Positions 50,355 to 58,537 of a stretch of DNA of 64,000 bases are shown piece after piece. Position 1 is the first letter of the stretch, and the number at the start of each line of letters is the position of its first letter. The position numbers and the translations under genes were made by a program. This DNA is from Pirellulales bacterium (GTDB lineage Bacteria; Planctomycetota; Planctomycetia; Pirellulales; Lacipirellulaceae), in assembly GCA_022841705.1 (NCBI GenBank), contig JALHQZ010000002.1, positions 248,001 through 312,000 of the forward strand, given 5' to 3'. The notes beneath the pieces were generated by a model. The model ran no database searches, was not told the origin of the DNA, and saw nothing but the letters and a program-made list of their open reading frames with translations.

Positions 50355-53300
50355 TGCCCGATCCTGCTGATCCCAAACGTCGCCCGCTCTCGGTGGCGCC
50401 CGCGCGCGCTGGTGAAGTTCCTTATGCGGAGCTCACGTGCCGCACGAACTTTTCGTTTCTCACCGGCGCTTCGCATCCCGATGAACTGGTGAGCCGCGCA
50501 GCGGAACTGGGCTACGCGGCGCTTGCGATTACCGATAAGCATAGCGTGGCCGGCGTGGTTCGCGCGCATGGCGCGGCGAAAGCGGCGGGGCTAAAACTGC
50601 TGATCGGCGCGACGATCGCCCCCACCGACGCTCCGCCAACCGTGCTGCTCGCAACCGACCGCGCCGCCTATGGCCGCTTGTGCCGGTTACTCACGCGTGG
50701 TCGGCAGCAGGCGCCGAAAGGGGAATGCCAACTCTCGTTCGCCGATTTGGCTGACTTCTCCACGGGACTAATCGCGGGAGTGACCAGCACGAACGACGGC
50801 GCCGGCGCGCAGCGATATCGCGAGCTGTTCGGCGATCGCGCTTATCTGTTTACTTCGCTTCATCGCGGACCGAACGATGCGCTGGAACTTACGCAGCGAA
50901 AGCAATTTTCGCAGCAGCTTGGCTTACCGTTGGTGGCGACCAACGACGTGCATTACCACACCCCCGCGCGGCGCCCCTTGGCCGATGTACTCACCGCGAT
51001 TCGCCACAAAACCACCGTCGCCGCGGCGGGCGATCTATTGCATGCCAACGCGGAGCGGCACTTAAAATCGCCGGACGAATTGCAAGTGCTCTTTGCCGCA
51101 GCCCCGGATGCGTTCGCGCGGACGCTCGAAATCGCCAATCGGTGCACCTTTTCGCTGGATGAACTACGGTACGAATACCCGCTCGAACTGGCGCCCACGG
51201 GACTCACTCCGCTGGAGTATCTCATCCAGCTCACCTGGGCCGGTGCTCGGGAGCGCTATCCGGCAGGCCTCCCCGATAAAGTTCGTGCCCTTTTGGAGCG
51301 CGAGCTGGCTCTCATCGCCGAGCTTCAATACGAAAACTACTTTCTGACTGTGTACGATCTGGTGAAGTTCGCGCGGGGGCGAAACATTCTCTGCCAAGGC
51401 CGTGGCTCGGCGGCGAACTCGGCGGTTTGTTTTTGCTTGGGCGTGACCTCGGTTGATCCCGCGCACATCGAAGTGCTCTTCGAGCGCTTCATCAGCCGCG
51501 AACGCAACGAGGCTCCCGATATCGATATCGATTTTGAACACGAACGCCGCGAGGAAGTGATTCAGTACGTGTACGAGCGCTACGGCCGCGAGCGCGCCGG
51601 GATGACGGCCGAAGTGATTACCTATCGGCCGCGCTCGGCGGTGCGCGATGTCGGTAAGGCGCTGGGGCTGTCGCTCGACGCGGTCGATCGCATCGCCAAA
51701 TCGCTCGATAGCCATCGCACGCTCGAACCGGCCCGGTGCGCGGCGGCGGGACTCGCTCCGCAGTCGGCAATCGGTCGACAGCTTCTCGCGCTGGTCGGCC
51801 AACTGCTCGGCTTCCCGCGGCACTTGGGGCAGCATGTGGGGGGACTGGTGATTACCCAGGGCGCCCTGTGTGAACTGACGCCCATTTCCGCCGCCGCCAT
51901 GCCGGGCCGCACGGTGATTGAATGGGACAAGGATGACCTCGATGAACTTGGCATTTTGAAAGTTGATTGCCTGTCGCTGGGAATGCTCACCGCCATTCGC
52001 AAAGCGTTCGAATTGGTGGAAATCCATCACGGCCGACCTCTGACCCTCGCGACCATTCCACCCGACGATCGCGAGGTGTACGCCATGATGGGCCGAGCCG
52101 AAACGATGGGAGTCTTTCAAATCGAAAGCCGGGCGCAGATGTCGATGTTGCCGCGGCTCAAACCGCAGTGTTATTACGATTTGGTGATTGAAGTGGCGAT
52201 TGTGCGGCCCGGCCCCATTCAAGGGAAAATGGTGCATCCTTATCTCCGCCGGCGGATGACGGGCGAAGCGGTGCCGTACCCCAACGAGGCGATTCGCCAA
52301 GTGCTCGAGCGCACGCTCGGCGTGCCGCTCTTTCAAGAACAAGCGATGCAACTGGCGGTCGCCGCCGCGGGATTCACTCCCGGCGAAGCGGACCAACTGC
52401 GCCGCGCAATGGCCGCGTGGCGCCGACCCGGTGTGATTGAAGCGTTTCGCGTGAAGCTAATGGAAGGGATGCGCGAGCGCGGACTGAGCACCGAGTTTGC
52501 CGAACTGGTATTCCAGCAGATCAACGGCTTCGGTGAGTATGGGTTTCCCGAAAGCCATGCCGCCAGTTTCGCGCTCTTGGTGTATGCGTCTGCGTATCTC
52601 AAACATCATTACCCGGCCGAGTTTTGCGCGGCGCTGCTCAATAGCCAACCGATGGGATTTTACGCGCCCGCCCAGTTGCTACGTGAGGTGCAAACGCGCG
52701 GCGTGGCGGTGCGGCCAGTGGATGTCAACCACAGCCGCTGGGACTGCACGCTTGAAGCGGGCGCCATTCGCTTGGGCCTGCGAATGGTGTCCGGGTTGCC
52801 GCGTGCGGCGGCGGTGGCGATCGAAGCAGCGCAACCCTTTCGCTCACTCGATGCCCTGCGACGGTTGCTTCCCGAGCACGTGGTCGCTCGGCTCGCCCGG
52901 GCCGACGCTTTTGCTTCGCTGGAACTTGGCCGCCGCGCTGCGCTGTGGCAAGCGCTGCGGCCGGCTGCTGCCGGGGCGCTGTTACAAGGACTCGCTGACG
53001 ACGAACCACCGCTAGAGCTCCCCGCGCTCACCCCGCACGAAGCGGTGATCGCCGACTATGCCACGACCGGGCTCTCACTCAAAGGTCATCCCCTCTCCTC
53101 ACTGCGCGGCAAGTTACAACAGCTCGGTGTCGCGACAGCCGCCTCGCTCGCCACGCTGCCTGATGGCCAACAAGTCAAAGTTGCCGGCATCGTACTGATG
53201 CGCCAGCGCCCGGCGACCGCCAAGGGAATTACCTTCGTCACACTGGAAGACGAAACCGCCTCGGCCAACTTAATCGTCCGCCCCGCCGTGTGGGAACGCC

Positions 53301-53449
53301 ACTACCAAGTCGCCCGCACCGCAACCGCTTGCCTTGCCACGGGTCAACTGCAAAACCAACAAGGGGTAATCCATGTGCTGGTGACGCGGCTGGATGATTT
53401 GCACACGCTATTAGGAAAGGTTCGGAGTGTGTCGCGGGATTTTCATTAG
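50354..53449 (+). CDS. dnaE2: DnaE2, error-prone DNA polymerase III alpha subunit
   Basis: 1031 residues, normal for DnaE2. It is the polymerase of the ImuA/ImuB mutasome for translesion synthesis. The C-family polymerase active site is clear: GRGSAANSAVCFCLGVTSVDP, the three aspartates 389, 391 and 393 in PDIDIDFEHERREEVI, and YDLVIEVAIVRPGPIQGKMVHPYLRRR. A helix-hairpin-helix region and an OB fold (VKVAGIVLMRQRPATAKGITFVTLEDETASANLIV) close the protein. The N-terminal PHP domain has lost the first HxH (here TCRTNFSFL) and the TDHD motif (ITDKHS), though NDVHYH remains. The ATG overlaps the imuB stop by one base. Confidence 0.95.
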   Translation: MPDPADPKRRPLSVAPARAGEVPYAELTCRTNFSFLTGASHPDELVSRAAELGYAALAITDKHSVAGVVRAHGAAKAAGLKLLIGATIAPTDAPPTVLLATDRAAYGRLCRLLTRGRQQAPKGECQLSFADLADFSTGLIAGVTSTNDGAGAQRYRELFGDRAYLFTSLHRGPNDALELTQRKQFSQQLGLPLVATNDVHYHTPARRPLADVLTAIRHKTTVAAAGDLLHANAERHLKSPDELQVLFAAAPDAFARTLEIANRCTFSLDELRYEYPLELAPTGLTPLEYLIQLTWAGARERYPAGLPDKVRALLERELALIAELQYENYFLTVYDLVKFARGRNILCQGRGSAANSAVCFCLGVTSVDPAHIEVLFERFISRERNEAPDIDIDFEHERREEVIQYVYERYGRERAGMTAEVITYRPRSAVRDVGKALGLSLDAVDRIAKSLDSHRTLEPARCAAAGLAPQSAIGRQLLALVGQLLGFPRHLGQHVGGLVITQGALCELTPISAAAMPGRTVIEWDKDDLDELGILKVDCLSLGMLTAIRKAFELVEIHHGRPLTLATIPPDDREVYAMMGRAETMGVFQIESRAQMSMLPRLKPQCYYDLVIEVAIVRPGPIQGKMVHPYLRRRMTGEAVPYPNEAIRQVLERTLGVPLFQEQAMQLAVAAAGFTPGEADQLRRAMAAWRRPGVIEAFRVKLMEGMRERGLSTEFAELVFQQINGFGEYGFPESHAASFALLVYASAYLKHHYPAEFCAALLNSQPMGFYAPAQLLREVQTRGVAVRPVDVNHSRWDCTLEAGAIRLGLRMVSGLPRAAAVAIEAAQPFRSLDALRRLLPEHVVARLARADAFASLELGRRAALWQALRPAAAGALLQGLADDEPPLELPALTPHEAVIADYATTGLSLKGHPLSSLRGKLQQLGVATAASLATLPDGQQVKVAGIVLMRQRPATAKGITFVTLEDETASANLIVRPAVWERHYQVARTATACLATGQLQNQQGVIHVLVTRLDDLHTLLGKVRSVSRDFH

Positions 53450-53490
53450 TGGCCTGTCACGTGGGTTTCTTGGGGTGTGACAATCCACTA
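53447..53490 (+). terminator. Possible terminator of the imu operon
   Basis: TAGTGGCCTGTCAC (53447-53460) and GTGACAATCCACTA (53477-53490) pair at 12 of 14 positions around a 16-base loop. The left arm begins with the dnaE2 stop codon itself. The stem could stop transcription before the convergent pyruvate kinase gene, although only a short T run follows. Confidence 0.5.
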
Positions 53491-53511
53491 GAAATTTCTC
53501 CAGCGAACTTT

Positions 53512-54996
53512 CTATGCCGCGACGCCTTCCACCTCGTGCACAATTACCACGTCGTGGACGCCGCCGGCCATGTCTTCGGCGTCGGGGCCGGCAGTCAGGT
53601 GTGAGCCGCCAACGATCACGATGCGGTCTCCTTTTTGGGCGTAGCCAACCTGGCAGGCCCATTCGTCGGCGTGGCGGATGAGTTCACGTTGGTCGCTGGC
53701 CGGGGCGCCGCGCAGGGGAGTCACGCCCCAATACAAGCACATTTTGCGGAGGGTTGATTCGTTCTGGCTCACCCCGATCGTCGGCACGAAACTGCGCTGC
53801 TGTGAGAGCGCCAGCGCCGTGCCGCCGGAGTGCGTGGCGACCACGAGTAGTTTCGCTTTGAGCGCGTACGCCATGTCGCCGGCGCCGTGCACGACGGCCT
53901 GCGTGATTTGGGTGAGCTTCCGGGTGACGGAAAAATCTTCACGGCGGGGCGGGCGGTCGGCGATGCTCGCTTCGGTGGCGAGCGCGATGCGGCTCATCAT
54001 CTGCACGGTTTCGAGTGGGTACTTACCGATGGCAGTTTCGCCGGAGAGCATGCAGGCGTCGCCGCCATCGAGAATGGCGTTCGCCACATCGGTCACTTCG
54101 GAGCGCTTGGGGCGGAGTGAATCGTGCATCGAATCGAGCATCTGCGTGGCGACGATCACCGGGCGATGATATTTGTGGCAGGTGTTGATAACGCGTTTCT
54201 GCTCGACCGGCATTTGGGCGACGTCAATCTCCACACCCAAATCGCCCCGCGCGACCATGATGCCATCGGCCGCTTGGACGATTTCGTCGAGCCGATCGAG
54301 TGCTTCACGCTTCTCGATCTTGGCGATGATCGACGCTTCGGAGCCGGCCGAGCGCACAATATCGCGCAGCGCACGAACTTCGTCCGGCGCGCGGACAAAA
54401 CTCAGACTCACGAAATCCACCCCCGCTTGGGCGGCCCAGAGCGCGTGCTCATGATCGGTCACGCTGATCGCCGGCACACTGAGCTTGACGCCCGGCAGGT
54501 TGATGCCTTGCCGACTGCGGATCACCCCGCGCTGTTGCACGCGGCAGCGCACGCGGCCTTTGAGTTTTTCAACCACGATCATGCTCACCGTGCCGTCGGC
54601 CAGCATCACGCTGTCGCCGACCGAGAGCTCCCGCGTCAGTGGTTTGTAGGTGGAAGTCAACTCGTTCGGCGCCCCGGCATGTTCGCCGTCGACGAAAAAG
54701 TACTCGGCGTCGGTCTCGCAGAAGATGCGATCATCGGGGACATCGCCCAGCCGCATCTTCGGGCCGGCGAGATCCGCAAGCAGGGCAATCGGCCGATCGA
54801 GTTCTTCGCTAATGCGGCGGATGTTATCGACGTGGACCTGCTGCACGTCGGGATCGCCGTGGGCCATGTTCAGGCGAAAAACATCAACTCCCGCTTTTAC
54901 CAGGTACCGGAGCATCTCGGGGTCACTGCTTGCGGGGCCGATGGTGGCGACGATTTTGGTGCGGGCACGTTCACGGATGGAATCGGAAATGAGCAT
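53512..54996 (-). CDS. pyk: Pyruvate kinase
   Basis: 494 residues from the ATG at 54994-54996; the frame is open further upstream but is not family-like there. It makes pyruvate and ATP from phosphoenolpyruvate. Motifs of the barrel are intact: RTKIVATIGPASSDPEML, GVDVFRLNMAHG, IALLADLAGPKMRLG, KIEKREALDRLDEIVQAADGIMVARGDLGVEI (the family signature with catalytic lysine and metal-binding glutamate), and SGETAIGKYPLETVQMM. The C-terminal allosteric domain is present (ALKAKLLVVATHSGGTALALS, KGDRIVIVGG). Convergent with the imu operon. Confidence 0.96.
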   Translation of the reverse strand: MLISDSIRERARTKIVATIGPASSDPEMLRYLVKAGVDVFRLNMAHGDPDVQQVHVDNIRRISEELDRPIALLADLAGPKMRLGDVPDDRIFCETDAEYFFVDGEHAGAPNELTSTYKPLTRELSVGDSVMLADGTVSMIVVEKLKGRVRCRVQQRGVIRSRQGINLPGVKLSVPAISVTDHEHALWAAQAGVDFVSLSFVRAPDEVRALRDIVRSAGSEASIIAKIEKREALDRLDEIVQAADGIMVARGDLGVEIDVAQMPVEQKRVINTCHKYHRPVIVATQMLDSMHDSLRPKRSEVTDVANAILDGGDACMLSGETAIGKYPLETVQMMSRIALATEASIADRPPRREDFSVTRKLTQITQAVVHGAGDMAYALKAKLLVVATHSGGTALALSQQRSFVPTIGVSQNESTLRKMCLYWGVTPLRGAPASDQRELIRHADEWACQVGYAQKGDRIVIVGGSHLTAGPDAEDMAGGVHDVVIVHEVEGVAA

Positions 54997-55296
54997 GGGG
55001 GCTAAAGGGTCAATTGGCGGGCGGGGGCGATTTGGCGGGGCAGGGGGGCGAAGTGGACCCGCAGGCGGGGTGAGGTCGGCACAGTGTGCGGAACCGTAGC
55101 GATATTGTGCGCAATTTCGGCTCCGCGGGAATCCAGATTTTTGGCTGAGTTGCAATGTTTCTCGGGGTCCGAGCGCGATTTTCGCCCCTGGCGCCACGGG
55201 AACAACGCTTCTGGCTCGCGGTTTGCAGTTTGCGGGAAAGCGGTTACGTGCGGTGTTTCGATTCCTTTCTCATCCCTAATTTGGAGGACTTTTCTC
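54997..55296. other. Divergent regulatory region of pyruvate kinase and the GYD gene
   Basis: Three hundred bases between two divergent genes; no small gene is supported. The part next to the pyruvate kinase gene is very GC-rich and low in complexity (GGCGGGCGGGGGCG-like), the part near the GYD gene is mixed. No palindrome of the intergenic classes was seen here. Confidence 0.45.
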
Positions 55297-55587
55297 ATGG
55301 TGCGATACCTGGCGCTCATTAGCTTTACCGATGAAGGGATTCGGAAAGTTGAACAATCCGCGAGTCGCGCGGCCAAGTTTCGCTCCGCGGTCGAAAGCGC
55401 GGGTGGCAAAGTGCTGTCCCAGTATTGGGCGATCGGCGAAATCGACGGAGCCGTGACGTTTGAAGCTCCGACTGACAATGTGGCGGCCCAACTGCTGCTA
55501 AGGCTTGGTCGCGATGGCCACGTTCGCAGCCGCAGTGTGCGGGTGTTTGATGAAGCGGAGTTCGCCAAGATCTCGGCAGGCGGATAG
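55297..55587 (+). CDS. GYD-domain protein
   Basis: 96 residues from the ATG at 55297, with GGAGGAC seven bases upstream, a strong ribosome site. The GYD family is a small ferredoxin-like beta/alpha sandwich: YLALISFTDEGIRKVEQSASRAAKFRSAVESAGGKVLSQYWAIGEIDGAVTFEAPTD, with the Y-x-x-L start, a long helix, and the GxxxxxYW..GxxD middle. Its function is not known. It is a single-gene unit: divergent from pyruvate kinase, 137 bases before the outer-membrane-like gene. Confidence 0.9.
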   Translation: MVRYLALISFTDEGIRKVEQSASRAAKFRSAVESAGGKVLSQYWAIGEIDGAVTFEAPTDNVAAQLLLRLGRDGHVRSRSVRVFDEAEFAKISAGG

Positions 55588-55724
55588 GTTTTGAGTCGTC
55601 AAAAAATCTTGACCCCAGAGGTCTTTTTGTTGCGATTATCCGCCGCTTGAAGTCGATCTCTAGAAAGCCGGGGAAAGCTGCGCTATTCAGGCAGCTAGTT
55701 TCCCGGCAATCTAGGGACTTCCCG

Positions 55725-56558
55725 ATGAATAAGCAGACGTCTGGAGCGTGGTTGCTAGCACTCGCCTTCGTTAGTGGGGCGCATGCCGATGGCACGCTCT
55801 TCCGCTGGAGCTTCGCACCCGAAGTGAGCGGCGGGCCTGATCTTTCGGAGCCAATCGTTACCGACCGGCCCGACTTCACCGAGGCGAGCTCCACCGTCGG
55901 CAAGGGCGTGCTGCAACTCGAGAGCGGGTACACGGTGGTGTACGACCAGTCGGCGGGCGAAACGGAGACTGTGCATTCGTGGGGCGAACCGCTGTTTCGG
56001 CTGGGAGTTTGGGAAGATTGGTTCGAACTTCGGTTGGGGGTGTTCCCGCTTACCGAGCGCACCGACGATAACACCACCAGCGGCGTGGACGATTCGTACT
56101 TGGGCGCCAAGTTCATGCTCACGCCGCAAGCGGGCCTCGCGCCGGAAATGTCGCTGGTGCCGCAAATGCGCGTGCCGACGGGCAGCAGCGCGTTCACGGC
56201 GGACGAAGTGTTGCCGGGCCTCAATTGGCTGTATGGTTGGGACATTGACGACATCTTCTCGACCGGCGGCAGCACGCAGTTCAACCGCCGCGTGGATGAT
56301 GTGGGGGAATCGTACACCGAGTGGGCGCAAAGCTGGACCGTGAACGCAGCGCTCGCCGACAACATCGGCAGCTACCTCGAATACTTCGTGATCGCCCCGC
56401 ACTCCGCCGTCGCGGCGGAAACCGAGCACTACGTCGACGGCGGGTTTACTTACCGGCCCGTGAACGACGTGCAGTTCGACATCCGCGCCGGCGTGGGACT
56501 CAATGAAGCGGCAGCGGATATGTTTGCGGGGATTGGGCTCTCCTTACGATATTGGTAA
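55725..56558 (+). CDS. Outer-membrane beta-barrel-like protein (phenol MetA-degradation family)
   Basis: 277 residues from the ATG at 55725, with AGGG eight bases upstream. A signal peptide (MNKQTSGAWLLALAFVSGAHA) is followed by EPIVTDRPDFTEASSTVGKGVLQLESGYTVVYD, the diagnostic start of the PF13557-type (MetA-pathway phenol degradation) outer-membrane family. Alternating aromatic and polar strands run through to the terminal GIGLSLRYW, with a C-terminal aromatic residue as in outer-membrane barrels. The family is thought to help transport small molecules, but the assignment to phenol is historical and a general porin role is as likely. No aromatic-degradation gene adjoins. Confidence 0.82.
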   Translation: MNKQTSGAWLLALAFVSGAHADGTLFRWSFAPEVSGGPDLSEPIVTDRPDFTEASSTVGKGVLQLESGYTVVYDQSAGETETVHSWGEPLFRLGVWEDWFELRLGVFPLTERTDDNTTSGVDDSYLGAKFMLTPQAGLAPEMSLVPQMRVPTGSSAFTADEVLPGLNWLYGWDIDDIFSTGGSTQFNRRVDDVGESYTEWAQSWTVNAALADNIGSYLEYFVIAPHSAVAAETEHYVDGGFTYRPVNDVQFDIRAGVGLNEAAADMFAGIGLSLRYW

Positions 56559-56584
56559 CGAGTGCTTTGTCACAGCCTAATCTT

Positions 56585-56681
56585 GGGGTGCCACTGTGCG
56601 GCTTGTCCGGCATTGGACGCCGCCAAACTTGTTTGTAGTGGCCGCTTCACACTGCCGGACAAGCTGGACAGTGGCAGCCCC
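56585..56681. repeat. Interrupted palindrome of 'GGGGTGCCACTGT' type
   Basis: The left arm from 56585 (GGGGTGCCACTGTGCGGCTTGTCCGGCA) is complementary, with few mismatches, to 56651-56681 (ACTGCCGGACAAGCTGGACAGTGGCAGCCCC). The centre is about 36 bases. It belongs to the set of long intergenic palindromes in this window, but with its own sequence. Confidence 0.85.
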
Positions 56682-57084
56682 AAATCTGCTTGTGACAAAG
56701 CTCTAGGTTGACTGGATAAAAAAAAGAGACGCTCTCGCCCCTTCTCTCCGCTAGTGGCGAGGAGCCGCGCTGGCGACTATTCACCAGTTCCCCTGGGCCA
56801 ACCACGCTCACGCGCGAGCACAACGGGCCACAGCTTTTGCGCAGACTCTCCTCACCTCATCGCCGGTGCGCACCTGGTTGCAACTCAAGGAAAACTCGTG
56901 CCAATGGTTCGAGGTCTCCGTCGAGACCTGTTGACGCTTGAACCGTCGAGTTCCCCGCTCGTGAGCGGCGCACGCGGCGATGTGGTCAATTGAACACTGC
57001 GGGGTGGCTACTTTCTAGAGCAAATTGGAGAAATTTTTCGGGGGGGAAAGTGGCTACAAATTGGGGTTGACACGGGGGAGAAAT

Positions 57085-57130
57085 GGGGACGCGGATTGGC
57101 GCGGATGATGAAGGGGATTTCCGCGGATTC
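57085..57130 (+). repeat. CGCGGAT repeat, left copy of an inverted pair
   Basis: The unit GGGGACGCGGATTGGCGCGGATG... ends with TTTCCGCGGATTC, three CGCGGAT-like words in 46 bases. Its inverted partner is at 58491-58537, and the two copies flank the unrecognised gene at 57260. Confidence 0.75.
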
Positions 57131-57259
57131 GAACGTGGGTGGTACAGACTTTAGGGCGCGCTGGACTCACTGGCGTAAGCGGTTTATCCTGAAGAACGCT
57201 GTGTAAGCAGGGCTTTTGTAGAAGCATTCAGTCGAAAAATAGGTTCGGCGAGAACAGAA

Positions 57260-58306
57260 GTGCAGCTTAATCTACGCAAAGCGTCGAAAGTGCTGCGGAA
57301 GCACATCGCAGAGCGGGTACGCGATTATCCTCTGTATGTCAATGAAGGTCCGGGCAGCGATGCAGCGCCAATCAAGCAAATCACTGTCGGGTATCAAATC
57401 GACCAAGCAGGTTGGCTGGCAATCGTTTTCGACACTCGCCCGCACGCTGAGAATGACGGCAAGTGGAATGATTTCATCGAGCCAAACGCTATCGACTTGC
57501 CCGAATGGCATAAGGCGTTCACTGATCTCTTTCACAACGGGAAGCCAATCAACCTTACGCTGTTCGACGGGACAACGAGAAGACTCGGCGAAGACACCAC
57601 GGTCGAGCAGCTAACTGAGTTGATTGGCACGACGATCCGGGATGTTCTGATTCAGGCTCGCGACGATGGACATTTTACTGGGCTGCCAATTACGACCGAC
57701 TGCTCATATGTTATTGAAGAACATGACGGATACTACGGCTGGTCGAATCGAATAGAAGCGGGGCCGCAGAGTCAAGAGGCCTACTTCGCCGAACTTGAAG
57801 GCGATCTGCCATCAAGCACAAAAGATGGTCATGTCGAACATTGGGTCAATGTGTTGGAGAGAATTGCATCTGGCAAAGAGAACGAATCCGAATGGTCATT
57901 TCTCGCGTCTGACTACGCGATAAGGCGATTGAAAGAGCTTGGTGATCGAGCAATCGTTCCAGTTCTCAAGTTTGTGCGAAAGTGGTCTGGCAAGCCAGAG
58001 TTTGATGGGGATCGACCGAAACGCAAGTTTAATGAACTTCCCATGCAAACGCCCACAATCAATGCGCTTATGCTGGTGCGCGAGTCCTCTTGCCATACCT
58101 TAGAGGTGGAATCGCTTCTTCGTGACATTTTGCGTCGGTCCATTAAGGCAAATGATGGCAGAAAGCTCTGGGGTATTATGCCCGTCTGGACCGCCCGGTG
58201 CCTATCGACACTGTTCGAGCATTACCCCAATCCAATACAGCATGAAAGTACGAACGCACTCGTCAATCACGTCGAATACACGAACCAAGCTCGAACAAAG
58301 CGGTGA
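57260..58306 (+). CDS. Unrecognised protein, possible accessory gene
   Basis: 348 residues from the GTG at 57260. No family was recognised. It is soluble, with no signal peptide or membrane helix. The N-terminal part (LRKASKVLRKHIAERVRDYPLYVNEGPGSDAAPIKQITVGYQIDQAGWLAIVFDTRPHAENDGKWNDFIE) looks like an alpha/beta domain, and a later helical part runs from about 190 (GHVEHWVNVLERIASGKENESEWSFLASDYAIRRLKELGDRAIVPVLKFVRKW). The first half resembles in style some immunity-like proteins of polymorphic toxins. The third codon positions look less GC-rich than in the neighbours, and the gene lies between inverted repeat copies, so transfer is possible. No toxin gene is adjacent. Confidence 0.65.
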   Translation: MQLNLRKASKVLRKHIAERVRDYPLYVNEGPGSDAAPIKQITVGYQIDQAGWLAIVFDTRPHAENDGKWNDFIEPNAIDLPEWHKAFTDLFHNGKPINLTLFDGTTRRLGEDTTVEQLTELIGTTIRDVLIQARDDGHFTGLPITTDCSYVIEEHDGYYGWSNRIEAGPQSQEAYFAELEGDLPSSTKDGHVEHWVNVLERIASGKENESEWSFLASDYAIRRLKELGDRAIVPVLKFVRKWSGKPEFDGDRPKRKFNELPMQTPTINALMLVRESSCHTLEVESLLRDILRRSIKANDGRKLWGIMPVWTARCLSTLFEHYPNPIQHESTNALVNHVEYTNQARTKR

Positions 58307-58374
58307 ACCCAAGCGGCGGATCGGGCTATTTCCGCCTAGCGCTCTTCGGCCGTCTCACTTCCTACGGCTGACGC

Positions 58375-58440
58375 CGCACTGACATTCGGCCGGCGATATC
58401 TGTTCTCGTGGTGAGCGTACTCCGGCCGAAAGTCAGTGCC
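58375..58440. repeat. Interrupted palindrome of 'GCACTGACTTTCGGCCGG' type
   Basis: 58375-58394 (CGCACTGACATTCGGCCGGC) and 58422-58440 (CCGGCCGAAAGTCAGTGCC) are near-perfect reverse complements with a 27-base centre. It lies between the unrecognised gene and galK. Confidence 0.8.
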
Positions 58441-58490
58441 ACCCGCTAAACGACCGCTCCGCTAGCGCATCGCGGCTAACGCCGTGATGG

Positions 58491-58537
58491 ATAAATCCGC
58501 GTTCATCCTCTCCCATCCGCGCTCATCCGCGTCCCCT
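58491..58537 (-). repeat. CGCGGAT repeat, right copy of the inverted pair
   Basis: Read on the minus strand, 58537-58491 gives GGGGACGCGGATGAGCGCGGATG... ending GAACGCGGATTTAT, which matches 57085-57130 over most of its length. Its end reaches into the galK stop codon at 58536-58538. Confidence 0.75.

Larger units (their letters stand above)
56559..57259. other. Gene-free stretch with a palindrome and repeat fragments
   Basis: About 700 bases with no supported gene; the longest open frame (near 56754-56993) has no start signal and no recognisable domain. It holds the palindrome at 56585-56681, a motif GTGGCTACAAATTGG near 57045 that is the complement of the CAATTTGTAGCCAC-like word near the parS sites, and the left copy of the CGCGGAT repeat at 57085-57130. 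The region seems to be an accumulation point for small repeats. Confidence 0.5.

Noticed and set aside
56754..56993. Small open frame in the gap after the outer-membrane-like gene
   Set aside because: No ribosome site, no domain, and the sequence is repeat-like; not supported as a gene.
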